The notes under the pieces were generated by a model. That model saw nothing but the letters and a program-made list of their open reading frames with translations. It ran no database searches and was not told the DNA's origin. From Anaerococcus sp. (GTDB lineage: Bacteria > Bacillota > Clostridia > Tissierellales > Peptoniphilaceae), in the NCBI GenBank assembly GCA_030532385.1, contig JAUNLG010000001.1, positions 124,001 to 188,000 on the forward strand: 64,000 nt of DNA. Direction: 5' to 3'. The position numbers and the translations under genes are program-made. Each line of letters opens with the position of its first letter. Position 1 is the first letter of the stretch. Positions 7,254-15,661 of the stretch are shown here, in pieces.

Positions 7254-8144
7254 TTACTTGCTAATGAAGCCTTTATCTTTGCCTAGTTTGTATAAGGATA
7301 ACAAGGCCAAAAGCCCTAGGATTGTTACTATTAGGGAGCCTTCTATGCCAAAAGCTCCCCCACTTAAGATGTCTTGGCCCCTAGATTCTGTTATAAAGAT
7401 AGAATTCTTATTATAAACTATCCCACTTACCCTTATGCCAAAGATATTGGCTTGAAAAAAGTTCCAGAAGCTATGGGCTGCCCCTGCTAGGTAAAGAGAT
7501 TCTCCTAGGTAATAAATAAAAGAAAAAATTAAGCCTAGTAGAAATATATTGATACAAGCTATAAGACCAAAGGATGTATTTCCTAAGTGAAGGGTTGAAA
7601 AAATCAGTGAATTTACTAAAAGACCCAGGCCCACTGACCTATGGCTAGCAAAATAGGTCATAAGAATCCCCCTCACCATAAGTTCTTCATGAAAGCCTTG
7701 GAATATCCAACCTATAAGAAAGGCTAGAAAGATAAGTGGATTGATAGACCCTATATTTATCCTTATATCATAAATATCAAAGATAAGGCCAATAATTAGA
7801 CTAAGGCTTAATAGACCTCCCCCTAGGATAAGGCCTAGTAAGTAATTTTTAAAATTTTTACCTGCCCTTAATCCTAGGGCTTTTTTGCTAAAACCAAGGC
7901 TCTTTCTTGCATAAAGAAAGATTAAAAGTGAAGAGATACTTGTCATATAAAGGCTTATAAGGGTAAGATTTTCAGCATCTATATTTTTATTAAAAATATT
8001 TAGGCTAAGAACTACCAGCAACTGGGGTAGGTAGGAGATGGATAAGAGCTTTATAATTAGTAGAAAGGGATTTTCTTCTTTTACTAACTTTCTACTTAAG
8101 CTTATAGGCCCATTTGCCCTAAAACTTATCCTATTCTTTGACAT
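7254..8144 (-). CDS. CPBP-family intramembrane protease (Abi/CAAX-like)
   Basis: This 296-residue multi-pass membrane protein has about eight helices. The CPBP motifs are present: EELMVRG (E-E-x-x-x-R) near residue 153, a His in TLHLGN near residue 185, and the third motif AAHSFWNFFQ near residue 223. In bacteria such proteins are putative membrane glutamic proteases, often linked to peptide self-immunity or anchoring. The C-terminal tail carries a further helix. Its start overlaps the end of the preceding 206-residue gene by 14 bases, so the two are translated together. Substrate unknown. Confidence 0.85.
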   Translation of the reverse strand: MSKNRISFRANGPISLSRKLVKEENPFLLIIKLLSISYLPQLLVVLSLNIFNKNIDAENLTLISLYMTSISSLLIFLYARKSLGFSKKALGLRAGKNFKNYLLGLILGGGLLSLSLIIGLIFDIYDIRINIGSINPLIFLAFLIGWIFQGFHEELMVRGILMTYFASHRSVGLGLLVNSLIFSTLHLGNTSFGLIACINIFLLGLIFSFIYYLGESLYLAGAAHSFWNFFQANIFGIRVSGIVYNKNSIFITESRGQDILSGGAFGIEGSLIVTILGLLALLSLYKLGKDKGFISK

Positions 8145-8751
8145 AATCTAGGGCTCCCCCTAGGATGGCATTTACAAAGGCCCTTGACTCAAAGATTTCA
8201 TAGCCAAAGAGGGAATTTTTTATAAAGATTGTAACCTTGGCATTGGCCCTAGGACTTTTCTCATCTTTAAGTCTTTCCATATAATCCTCATGGTTTTTGT
8301 TAATATCAAGGGAGTCATAGACATCTATATAGTTGACATTAGATATATCAAGGCTTACTTCCTTACCCCCATCTTTTTTCTCTTCTCCCACATACTCTAC
8401 AGTAAGGTTAGTGAAGTTACTTGCTATAAATTCTTTGGCCTTAGCTTCATCATTAGAATAAGATTTCCCCAAGACATCCATGATAAGGGCCATCCTGTCA
8501 GACTTATCTTCCAAATAATTTATATCATAGCCCTTTATGGCCTTAGTAAACTTATCTACTTGACTTTTACTTTTTGACCTAAGGCTTAGGATAAGAGTAA
8601 GAATTAGGATAAGAATAAGCAAAAGGCCTCCTATCCTTAGTCTCTTCTCCCTCTTTCTTCTCTCCATCCTTCTTTTGGCACGGGCACGGGCCCTTTGGTC
8701 AAGGTCTAATTCTTTATGATAATCTCTTGTGCTTTTTCTTCTCCCATCCAT
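8131..8751 (-). CDS. Membrane protein with a highly basic cytoplasmic N-terminus, unknown function
   Basis: The 206 residues fall into three parts: a strongly basic N-terminus (residues 1-38, mostly Arg and Lys), one very hydrophobic Leu/Ile helix (about 40-58), and an extracytoplasmic domain of about 145 residues with mixed strands and helices. I recognise no family; the last part recalls DUF4878/DUF5105-type lipoprotein domains, but weakly. It is the first gene of a two-gene unit with the CPBP protease. It is divergent from the gene at 8802 and shares a 50-bp intergenic region with it. Confidence 0.65.
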   Translation of the reverse strand: MDGRRKSTRDYHKELDLDQRARARAKRRMERRKREKRLRIGGLLLILILILTLILSLRSKSKSQVDKFTKAIKGYDINYLEDKSDRMALIMDVLGKSYSNDEAKAKEFIASNFTNLTVEYVGEEKKDGGKEVSLDISNVNYIDVYDSLDINKNHEDYMERLKDEKSPRANAKVTIFIKNSLFGYEIFESRAFVNAILGGALDYVKE

Positions 8752-8801
8752 TTTTTCCCTCTTTTGTTAATATTTTTTAGCTTTTGTGATATGATTAGTG
8801 T

Positions 8802-9665
8802 ATGAAAAAAATAACTTCCAACCTGCCAGGTTTAATTAGCCTTATCTTTTTACTTATAAGTCTACTTACCCCTCTTTGGCCTAGCTCAATAAAATTACAT
8901 AGCCAGCCTATCTTTAGGCTCATCAATGGTTTTATCATAGCCTATCTTGCCTACCTTCTTTCCTTTATGGAAACTAGGAAGGTCTTCTTATTCTTCCTGC
9001 CCCTTATTATAAATTGCTTACTTATAGTCTTTATAATAAACCAGGGTAAAGTTAGACTTAATAAGACCCTAGTTTATGATAGCTACCATGTCCTTGTAAA
9101 CCTTTTTGATCTTATTAGCCTAGTAGGCCTATATTTTCTTATAGACCTACTTTTGACTAAGATTTTTGGGTCTAAGTTTACAGGCTACCTAGGACTCTTG
9201 CTAATCCTAAGCTTCTTTTTATTTGATTATATCAGTAAACTGGCAAGCTTTTCAAGATATAGGGAACTTTTACTTTATCTTGGGATCTTTATTATGGCAA
9301 CTAGGGTAAAAAGAGCTAGGTCTATAAGACCCTACCTTTATATTTTGGGCTTGGTGATCCTTATGGGAGAGGTTTTCCTTAGCTTATATTTTAAGATAAA
9401 CTTAGGGTTTCTCTTAGGATTTTTCCCCTTAGTCTATATCCTCCTAAAGAGCCTAGGATTTGATGATAACTATAGTCTAGTAAATGTACTAATCCTTAGC
9501 TACCTTTATCTTTTCCCAAGTATTCTAATCCTCACTAAGGCTTTGCTATTAGCTAGGGAAATTCCTATCCTAATCATAGGCCTACTAGCTACTTATATTG
9601 TAGGTGAAGTCTTATATAGGTTAAGATTAAAGTTTTTAAACTATCCTCTTATTGGAATAAACTAA
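8802..9665 (+). CDS. Polytopic membrane protein, unknown function
   Basis: A 287-residue protein made almost wholly of hydrophobic helices (about nine), with short loops and no recognisable catalytic motif. Basic residues cluster in the loop near residue 165 (RVKRARSIRP). Codon use and base composition match its neighbours. It is single, divergent from the 206-residue membrane protein gene, and ends at a hairpin shared with the convergent MATE gene. No function can be assigned. Confidence 0.65.
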   Translation: MKKITSNLPGLISLIFLLISLLTPLWPSSIKLHSQPIFRLINGFIIAYLAYLLSFMETRKVFLFFLPLIINCLLIVFIINQGKVRLNKTLVYDSYHVLVNLFDLISLVGLYFLIDLLLTKIFGSKFTGYLGLLLILSFFLFDYISKLASFSRYRELLLYLGIFIMATRVKRARSIRPYLYILGLVILMGEVFLSLYFKINLGFLLGFFPLVYILLKSLGFDDNYSLVNVLILSYLYLFPSILILTKALLLAREIPILIIGLLATYIVGEVLYRLRLKFLNYPLIGIN

Positions 9666-9692
9666 AAATCCAGCCAATATGGCTGGATTTTT
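9665..9692. terminator. Bidirectional intrinsic terminator
   Basis: aaaatccagcc (9665-9675) and ggctggattttt (9681-9692) with a 5-nt loop stop both the membrane protein gene and the convergent MATE gene. Confidence 0.85.
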
Positions 9693-11052
9693 ATAGGGTA
9701 TCTATTTTTAACCTAATATCTCTTTTTAAAAGTATAGCACAGACTAGGGCATTTATAATTTCTGCTATAAGAAAGGCCCACCATACCAAGTCTATATTCC
9801 CTGATAGGGATAAGAAGTAAAAGACTGGAAGGATTATTATAACCTGCCTTAGGATTGATTGGAGGATGGCACTCTTCCAGTTGCCCAAGGCTTGGAAAAC
9901 TCCAACTGATACTATGGATATGGCTGCTACTACCAAGGATAAGGATACAGTCCTTATCATAGGAACTCCTATTCTTCTCATCTTATCTGTAGCTTGGAAG
10001 ATATCTAAAAGCTGGTTGGGTATAGACCAAAGGATACTTGCTGCTATAGCTACTAGGATAAGTCCAGATATTAGGGCAAGCTTGATAGATTTTTTGATTC
10101 TTTTTTTATACCTGGCCCCATAGTTGTAGGAGACTATAGAAACTATAGCATTGGATAGGCCTATTACCGGCAAAAAGGCAAAGGATTGAAGTTTAAACAT
10201 TACCCCATAGGCTGCTATAGCTGATTGGCCGAAGCTTTGAAGGATTGAGTTTATGACAAAGATTACCACAGATGATACTGATGTCATAACTATTGATGGA
10301 AGGCCAATCCAAAAGATTTGCTTTAGGATATCTCCATGGAGTTTAAATTTCTTAAAGTCTATTTCTATTTCTTTATTTTTTACCTTATTTAGGATAAGTC
10401 CTAGGATGGCTCCTGCTATCTGGCCTATGATTGTAGCTAGGGCAGCTCCTTTTACTTCAAGCCTTGGAAAGCCAAAAAGTCCAAAAATTAGTATAGGGTC
10501 AAGGATTAGGTTGACTAGGGCTCCTGTTACCTGTACTACCATAGTATAGAAGGTAAGGGAGGTTGACTGGAGGAGCTTTTCTGTTAGGACTTGAAAAAAT
10601 ATACCAACAGAAAATACTGTAACTATGGTTAAATAGTCCTTGGTGTAAGCGTAGACTAGGGGAGATTGGGTCTGACCTTTGGCAAAGCTTTGGGAGAATA
10701 AAAGCCCTAGGATGGCAAAGATTATATAGGTTATGCCTGCAAGGATAAAGCCGTGCATGGCTACATAGCCAACTCTTTTTTTATCCTTCATTCCTAGATA
10801 CCTGCTTAAAAGGGCTCCTGCTCCCACTCCTATGCCTATGGAGAAGGCTAGCATGATATTTTGGACAGGAAAGGCTAGGGATACTGCTGTAAGGGCCTCT
10901 TCTGATAGTCTTGATACAAAGATTGAGTCTACTACATTATAGATAGATTGAACTAGCATTGATATTATCATAGGTAGGCTCATTTTTAAGAGTAGGGGTC
11001 CTATGGGCATGGTTCCCATTATATTTTCTTCTTTTATAATCTTTTTTTCCAT
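9691..11052 (-). CDS. MATE-family efflux transporter
   Basis: The 453-residue protein has twelve predicted membrane helices in two homologous halves. The MATE hallmark lies at the N-terminus (PLLLKMSLPMIISMLVQSIYNVVDSIFVSRL), with the equivalent repeat beginning near residue 240 (IFWIGLPSIVMTSVSSVVIF). Family members export cationic drugs or metabolites in exchange for Na+ or H+. The Na+ cycle suggested by the V-ATPase makes Na+ coupling plausible. The start is supported by aaggag five bases upstream. It is separated from the ligase gene upstream by a hairpin. Substrate unknown. Confidence 0.9.
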   Translation of the reverse strand: MEKKIIKEENIMGTMPIGPLLLKMSLPMIISMLVQSIYNVVDSIFVSRLSEEALTAVSLAFPVQNIMLAFSIGIGVGAGALLSRYLGMKDKKRVGYVAMHGFILAGITYIIFAILGLLFSQSFAKGQTQSPLVYAYTKDYLTIVTVFSVGIFFQVLTEKLLQSTSLTFYTMVVQVTGALVNLILDPILIFGLFGFPRLEVKGAALATIIGQIAGAILGLILNKVKNKEIEIDFKKFKLHGDILKQIFWIGLPSIVMTSVSSVVIFVINSILQSFGQSAIAAYGVMFKLQSFAFLPVIGLSNAIVSIVSYNYGARYKKRIKKSIKLALISGLILVAIAASILWSIPNQLLDIFQATDKMRRIGVPMIRTVSLSLVVAAISIVSVGVFQALGNWKSAILQSILRQVIIILPVFYFLSLSGNIDLVWWAFLIAEIINALVCAILLKRDIRLKIDTL

Positions 11053-11075
11053 ACACTCTCCTTTTTCTACAATAC

Positions 11076-11099
11076 AAAAGATACCGGAAGTCGGTACCT
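11076..11099 (-). terminator. Hairpin terminator between the ligase gene and the MATE gene
   Basis: On the minus strand AGGTACCG and CGGTATCT (one G-U pair) enclose a 5-nt loop and are followed by four T. It lies within 30 bp of the ligase stop codon. Confidence 0.65.
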
Positions 11100-11103
11100 C
11101 ATG

Positions 11104-12279
11104 TTAGTCAAATAATTCTTTTTCTTGTGCTCTTATTGATTCGTTAACTTTAATCTTCCTTAGGATATTATCATCATAGGAAGCTTTTATGTGGATAGCT
11201 GAGTTTTCTTCTCGACCTTTCTTATTAAACTCCTTTTTTAGGGAATCTTCCACCTTTTCATAAGATTTTTTTCTACTTATGGCTTGGAGCCTAAAGGGCT
11301 TTTGGCCAATTTTCTCATAGCTTTTGTCAAAGATTAGATCTTTTATGGCAAGGTCTATTAGGTTAAGGCCTGCAAGGGTTGAGTAATAGAAGGTCCTTCC
11401 TTGTCTTATATTCATCTCAAGGACGAAAACTTCCCCACTTACACTATCCTTCTTAAAGTCAAGGTTAAAAAGACCATGGTAGTCAAGAGAGTCTACAATT
11501 TTTTTGGATATGGCATACATCTGCTTATCATCATGGTCCACTTGGACAAGGTGGTTGCCTATCCACATGGGTCTTAGGTCTGATAGGAGGTTTCTAGCTA
11601 GGACAAAGGATACTTTTCCATCCCTACTCCTATAGCCATTTAGGGAATATTCGCTTCCCTGGCCACCTTCTATATATTCTTGACCTATAAACCTACCCTC
11701 ATAGTTTGAATCATAGGCTTTCTCTAAGACTTCTCTAGCCTTCTTGCTTGAGTCAAGTTTATAACCCTTTTGGATATTTTTAGCAGATGAACTTATAAAT
11801 TTATCATAGTCATCAGCCTTCAAAAATACCTTACCATCAAAGTCTAGGTCTTTTATATTATCTCTTCCTATAATTTTTGTCCTAGGATACCTTACCCCTA
11901 TTTCTTCTAAATACTCATAAAAGGATGATTTTTTGATCAACCTTTTGGCAAAGTCCTTTTCAGGATAGGGTATGTGGTAGGAGAAGGTAAAACCATCTTG
12001 GTTGTTGACTAGCAGGTCTACATATTTTTCTGTAGGAGCAAAAAATACAAAGTCATCTTCTTCCCTTGCTTCTACCACTTGGTTTAAAAAGCTTATAAAA
12101 ATATTTTCATCAGATGAAAATCCTTTTTTTGTGTAAATATCTGCAATTTTACTTTTGTAAAAGGGTACTAGGACCCCAGCCCCTACCACTATTGGCTTTT
12201 TCCCATAGGCCTCATAAAAGCTTCTAGCGACAGAGTAGCTGTTGTGGTCTGTACCTAATATTATAGCGTTAAAGTTCAT
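11104..12279 (-). CDS. ATP-grasp ligase resembling D-aspartate ligase of peptidoglycan cross-bridge synthesis
   Basis: The 391-residue protein has a pre-ATP-grasp N-terminal domain opening with AIILGTDHNSYSVARSFYEAYGK. This strongly recalls the enterococcal D-aspartate ligase AslA/Aslfm (LGSD-N-Y-ARSF-EAYGK). An ATP-grasp fold follows, with KADDYDKF near residue 175 and the metal-binding VLEMNIRQGRTFYYS near residue 290 (the usual E-x-N-x-R). Such enzymes add a beta-linked D-amino acid to the stem-peptide lysine. Anaerococcus-type cell walls are reported to carry a D-Glu bridge, so D-Glu or D-Asp is a reasonable guess. The gene starts one base after the thrS stop and is likely expressed from the thrS T-box promoter. 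Confidence 0.65.
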   Translation of the reverse strand: MNFNAIILGTDHNSYSVARSFYEAYGKKPIVVGAGVLVPFYKSKIADIYTKKGFSSDENIFISFLNQVVEAREEDDFVFFAPTEKYVDLLVNNQDGFTFSYHIPYPEKDFAKRLIKKSSFYEYLEEIGVRYPRTKIIGRDNIKDLDFDGKVFLKADDYDKFISSSAKNIQKGYKLDSSKKAREVLEKAYDSNYEGRFIGQEYIEGGQGSEYSLNGYRSRDGKVSFVLARNLLSDLRPMWIGNHLVQVDHDDKQMYAISKKIVDSLDYHGLFNLDFKKDSVSGEVFVLEMNIRQGRTFYYSTLAGLNLIDLAIKDLIFDKSYEKIGQKPFRLQAISRKKSYEKVEDSLKKEFNKKGREENSAIHIKASYDDNILRKIKVNESIRAQEKELFD

Positions 12280-12280
12280 C

Positions 12281-14203
12281 TTAGTAGCTAGGATTTGTAT
12301 CCTTGTTATCTCTTTCTAGAGAAATTTTTTCTATAAAGTCTTCTATTAGGATACCTGAGGATTCTTCTCCATCCCTATTTCTTACAGTAAGCTTGCCGGA
12401 TTCTTCTTCTCTTTCTCCTACTACAAGCATATAGTTTGTTCTCATAAGTTGGGCTGACCTTATCTTATAGCCAACTCCCTCATTTCTACTATCTACTTCA
12501 ACCCTAAAGCCTGCCTTTTTGATTCTTTCCTTAAGGTCATAGGCAAAGTCCATGTACTTATCTGATACAGGGATTATTTGAACTTGTTTTGGGTTTAGCC
12601 ATAGTGGGAACCTTCCTGCAAAGTGCTCTGTCAAAACTCCTATAAATCTTTCTACAGATCCAAGTAGGGCCCTATGAAGCATTACAGGACGTTTCTTCTC
12701 CCCATCTTCATCTACATAGGTTAGGTCAAAGTTTTGTGGAAGTTGGAAGTCTAGTTGGATTGTTCCACATTGCCAGGTTCTTTTTGCTGCATCCTCTAGG
12801 TGAAAGTCTATTTTTGGACCATAAAAGGCACCATCACCAGGATTTAATTCATAAGAGATTCCTCTTTCTTCAAGGGCTTTTTTAAGTTGGTCTTCTGCAA
12901 AATCCCAATCCTTTAATTCTCCCATATAATCATCTGGTCTTGTTGATAATTCTATAGAATATTTAAAGCCAAAGGTCTTATATAAAAGATCTGCAAGGTC
13001 TATCATCTTGTAAACCTCATCCTTAATTTGACTAGGGAGGCAATAAACATGGGCATCATCTTGGGTAAAGGTCCTTACCCTAAAGAGTCCATGAAGGGTT
13101 CCTGATAGCTCATGCCTGTGGACTTGACCAAATTCTGCAAGCCTTACTGGTAGGTCCCTATAAGAGTGTTGGCTAGACCCATAAGTTAGTACTGAACCTG
13201 GACAGTTCATTGGCTTAATAGCATAAGCTTCATCATCTATCTTGGTAAAATACATATTTTCCTTATAATGATCCCAGTGGCCTGACCTGTGCCATAGGTC
13301 TTCATTTAGGATAAGAGGAGTTTTAATCTCACCATAGCCTCTTTCATTTAAGATCCCTCTCCACCAATCTAAAAGCTCATTCATCAAGGTCATGCCATTT
13401 GGATGGAAGAATGGGAAGCCTGGTCCTTCTTCATGGAAGGCAAAAAGATCCATTTGACTACCTATTTTTCTATGATCTCTTTTTTCAATCTCTTTTTGTA
13501 AGGTCTCATACTCCTCTAATTGCTTAGCTTTTTCAAAGGAAATCCCATAAATCCTTTGGAGCATTTGCCTATTAGAATCTCCCCTCCAGTAGGCTCCTGC
13601 TATAGATTTAAGCTTAACAGCCTTGATAGCCTTTGTAGAAAGTAAGTGGGGTCCCCTACAAAGGTCTAGGAAATAATCTCCCATCTTATAAAGGGTAATT
13701 ACTTCTTCTTCACCTAGGTCATTTATAAGTTCAACCTTATAGTCTTGGCCTTCTTCTTTGAATAAGTCTAGGGCTTCTTTTCTTGAAATCTCAATTCTTT
13801 CAAGAGGAAGGTCCTTTTTTGCTAGTTCTAGCATTTTTTCTTCAATTTTTTCTAAATCTTCCGGTACAAACCTATGGTCAAGGTCCATATCATAGTAGAA
13901 ACCATCATTAACTGCAGGACCTATAGCAAACTTAGTCCCAGGGAAAAGTTCTTTGATCGCCGCAGCCATTAGGTGGCTTGATGTATGCCAGAAGATTTCC
14001 TTACCTTCCTTATCCTCAAACTTAACAACCTTAAAGCTAGCATCTTCATTGATAGGCTCTTGGTAGCCCTTAACTTCTCCATTGACAACAGCTCCTAGGG
14101 CTGCCCTGTATAACCCCATAGAGATATCCTTAGTAACATCACCTACGAGAACTCCCTTGTCATATTCTTTTACTGAACCATCTGGTAGTGTAATTTTTAT
14201 CAT
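12281..14203 (-). CDS. thrS: Threonyl-tRNA synthetase
   Basis: ThrRS charges tRNA-Thr. The 640 residues show the N-terminal TGS domain (MIKITLPDGSVKEYDKG), then the editing domain with the zinc-type HTSSHLMAAA motif and its later partner Cys/His (DLCRGPHL). The class II catalytic core follows with FPFFHPNGM, MNCPGS (zinc Cys) and RVRTFTQDDAHVYC, then motif 3 and an anticodon-binding domain (VQIIPVSDKYMDFA). I place the start at ATG 14203, preceded by aggagg; an in-frame ATG further upstream falls inside the T-box terminator. It is expressed behind a T-box leader and followed by the ATP-grasp ligase without a gap. Confidence 0.97.
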   Translation of the reverse strand: MIKITLPDGSVKEYDKGVLVGDVTKDISMGLYRAALGAVVNGEVKGYQEPINEDASFKVVKFEDKEGKEIFWHTSSHLMAAAIKELFPGTKFAIGPAVNDGFYYDMDLDHRFVPEDLEKIEEKMLELAKKDLPLERIEISRKEALDLFKEEGQDYKVELINDLGEEEVITLYKMGDYFLDLCRGPHLLSTKAIKAVKLKSIAGAYWRGDSNRQMLQRIYGISFEKAKQLEEYETLQKEIEKRDHRKIGSQMDLFAFHEEGPGFPFFHPNGMTLMNELLDWWRGILNERGYGEIKTPLILNEDLWHRSGHWDHYKENMYFTKIDDEAYAIKPMNCPGSVLTYGSSQHSYRDLPVRLAEFGQVHRHELSGTLHGLFRVRTFTQDDAHVYCLPSQIKDEVYKMIDLADLLYKTFGFKYSIELSTRPDDYMGELKDWDFAEDQLKKALEERGISYELNPGDGAFYGPKIDFHLEDAAKRTWQCGTIQLDFQLPQNFDLTYVDEDGEKKRPVMLHRALLGSVERFIGVLTEHFAGRFPLWLNPKQVQIIPVSDKYMDFAYDLKERIKKAGFRVEVDSRNEGVGYKIRSAQLMRTNYMLVVGEREEESGKLTVRNRDGEESSGILIEDFIEKISLERDNKDTNPSY

Positions 14204-14220
14204 AATTCCTCCTTTAATTT

Positions 14221-14425
14221 CATTAAAAAAAGATGTATGCCCTAGCCTTGCTATAGGACGATACATCTCGTGGTTCCACCTAATTTTTTTCTCATTAGTA
14301 AGTTTATCGCACTCATACGTTTCAAATTATTGAAAAACTCCGGGGTGGTGGCTTTGATTTACCTAGTAAAACTTCTCAGCATCCGTTTCTCTCTGTACCT
14401 ATAGAAAAAATCAAGCGTCCCCATC
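14221..14425 (-). promoter_or_regulatory. T-box leader of thrS (threonine specifier)
   Basis: Read on the minus strand, the leader has Stem I beginning with GGGGAC at about 14415 and an AGAGAG/GA-type motif. Its 3' side contains a candidate Thr specifier ACC in GCCACCACC. The conserved T-box AGGTGGAACCACGAG lies at about 14268-14282. A long terminator stem follows immediately: GATGTATCG near 14270 pairs across to GCATACATC near 14235, then T7. Uncharged tRNA-Thr is expected to stabilise the antiterminator and allow read-through into thrS and the ligase gene. Confidence 0.9.
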
Positions 14426-14553
14426 TTGGTCAAATATTTAATATAAAATTATGTTACCATAAATTTAAAATTTTTCAATTACTTAAGTTAAATAAAGTAT
14501 AGGTTTGACCAGAAGTAAGCCAAGGCCTATAATATTAACAAAAAGGGGGTTTT

Positions 14554-14943
14554 ATGAAAAAAGGAGTAATACTAACAGGCCATGGTATCTTTGCTAAAGG
14601 CCTTGCATCGTCTATAAAAATGGTCGCAGGAGACTTTGATAACCTAAGGGTTTGTGACTTTGAAGAGAAAGATACTTACGAAAGTTTAGATAAAAAAATC
14701 CTAGAAGCCTATGAAAGCCTCAAATCTTATGAAAATGTTATAATCCTTACAGATCTTTTGGGGGCAACTCCCTTTTATAGGGCAAATATTTGCCTAAGGG
14801 ATAAGGATAATGTGCATTTCTTCTCAGGTGCCAACTTTGAAATGGTCTATCAAGCCCTAAGTCTGTTAGATGATGACCTAGATAGCTACCTAGAGAAACT
14901 TACTTCCTATGCAAAAGATTCCATAGTTTATTATGGCAAATAA
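14554..14943 (+). CDS. PTS mannose-family EIIA component
   Basis: This 129-residue EIIA-Man domain protein receives a phosphate from HPr on the His of the N-terminal LTGHGIFAKG (His10). It has the conserved DLLGATPF near residue 67. It is cytosolic and full length for a stand-alone IIA. Start follows aaaaaggggg. No EIIC or EIID gene is in the window, and the matching EIIB lies 117 bp downstream behind its own promoter. It could serve a permease encoded elsewhere or act in regulation. The sequence most resembles the AgaF-type IIA of N-acetylgalactosamine/mannose systems. Confidence 0.85.
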   Translation: MKKGVILTGHGIFAKGLASSIKMVAGDFDNLRVCDFEEKDTYESLDKKILEAYESLKSYENVIILTDLLGATPFYRANICLRDKDNVHFFSGANFEMVYQALSLLDDDLDSYLEKLTSYAKDSIVYYGK

Positions 14944-14978
14944 GGGCTAATTTCAGGCAAATTCTCTAAGTTTTCTTG

Positions 14979-15006
14979 TTGACAAAAGCTAGATTCATAC
15001 TATAAT
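14979..15006 (+). promoter_or_regulatory. Strong sigma-A promoter of the EIIB gene
   Basis: Perfect TTGACA (14979-14984) and perfect TATAAT (15001-15006) are 16 bp apart, 55 bp before the EIIB start codon. Confidence 0.8.
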
Positions 15007-15060
15007 ACAAGAAGTAATTTGAAGAAAAAATTTAGGAAAATCTAAATGAAAGGAGAAAAA

Positions 15061-15531
15061 ATGGCAGATATAGTATTTGTAAGAATAGATGATAGGCTCT
15101 TGCATGGCCAAGTAGGCAGGGAATGGGTCAAAAGCGAGGGAGCTGACCTAATAGCTGTAGGCAATGATAAGATTGCAGAAGATCCTAAAGATCAAAAGCT
15201 AATGAATATAGCAACCCCACTTTTTGCTGATAGTCTTTTTGTAAAAGTAGATGACCTAGTAGAAAGACTTAAGGACAATGAAGACAGGAAGGCCCTAATC
15301 CTTATAGCAAGTCCAAAAGAAGCCTACAAGCTTGTTGAAAATGGCCTTGATGTAAGCACAATAAACGTGGGCAATATGAGAAAACTTGATAGCAAGGAAG
15401 AAATAAACCCTAATGTCTATATAGGAAGTGAAGATAGGCTATACTTTAACAAATTAGCTGATAAGGGCATATCCTTTGACATAAGAACCCTTCCTAATGA
15501 TAAGCCAGTAGATGAGGATAAATTATTATAG
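15061..15531 (+). CDS. PTS mannose-family EIIB component
   Basis: A 156-residue EIIB-Man/Sor domain with the phosphoryl-accepting His in RIDDRLLHGQVGREW near residue 14 and the family's NVGNMRK region near residue 105. It passes phosphate from EIIA to the incoming sugar bound by EIIC/EIID. I start it at ATG 15061 because the aaaggag that serves it overlaps the in-frame ATG at 15046. It has its own consensus promoter and terminator, so it is transcribed independently of the EIIA gene. Membrane subunits are missing from the window. Confidence 0.85.
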   Translation: MADIVFVRIDDRLLHGQVGREWVKSEGADLIAVGNDKIAEDPKDQKLMNIATPLFADSLFVKVDDLVERLKDNEDRKALILIASPKEAYKLVENGLDVSTINVGNMRKLDSKEEINPNVYIGSEDRLYFNKLADKGISFDIRTLPNDKPVDEDKLL

Positions 15532-15537
15532 GATATT

Positions 15538-15569
15538 AGACTTAGATTATAAATCTAGGTCTTTTTTTT
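15538..15569 (+). terminator. Intrinsic terminator of the EIIB gene
   Basis: AGACTTAGAT (15538-15547) and ATCTAGGTCT (15553-15562) form a stem with one G-U pair, followed by T8. Confidence 0.8.
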
Positions 15570-15661
15570 ATGACAAAATTCCTATAGGCTAAAACTTATT
15601 TAATATCTCCTATAATATATTTATATTTAGGGTAGATATATACAAATAGGAAGGAGTATTT

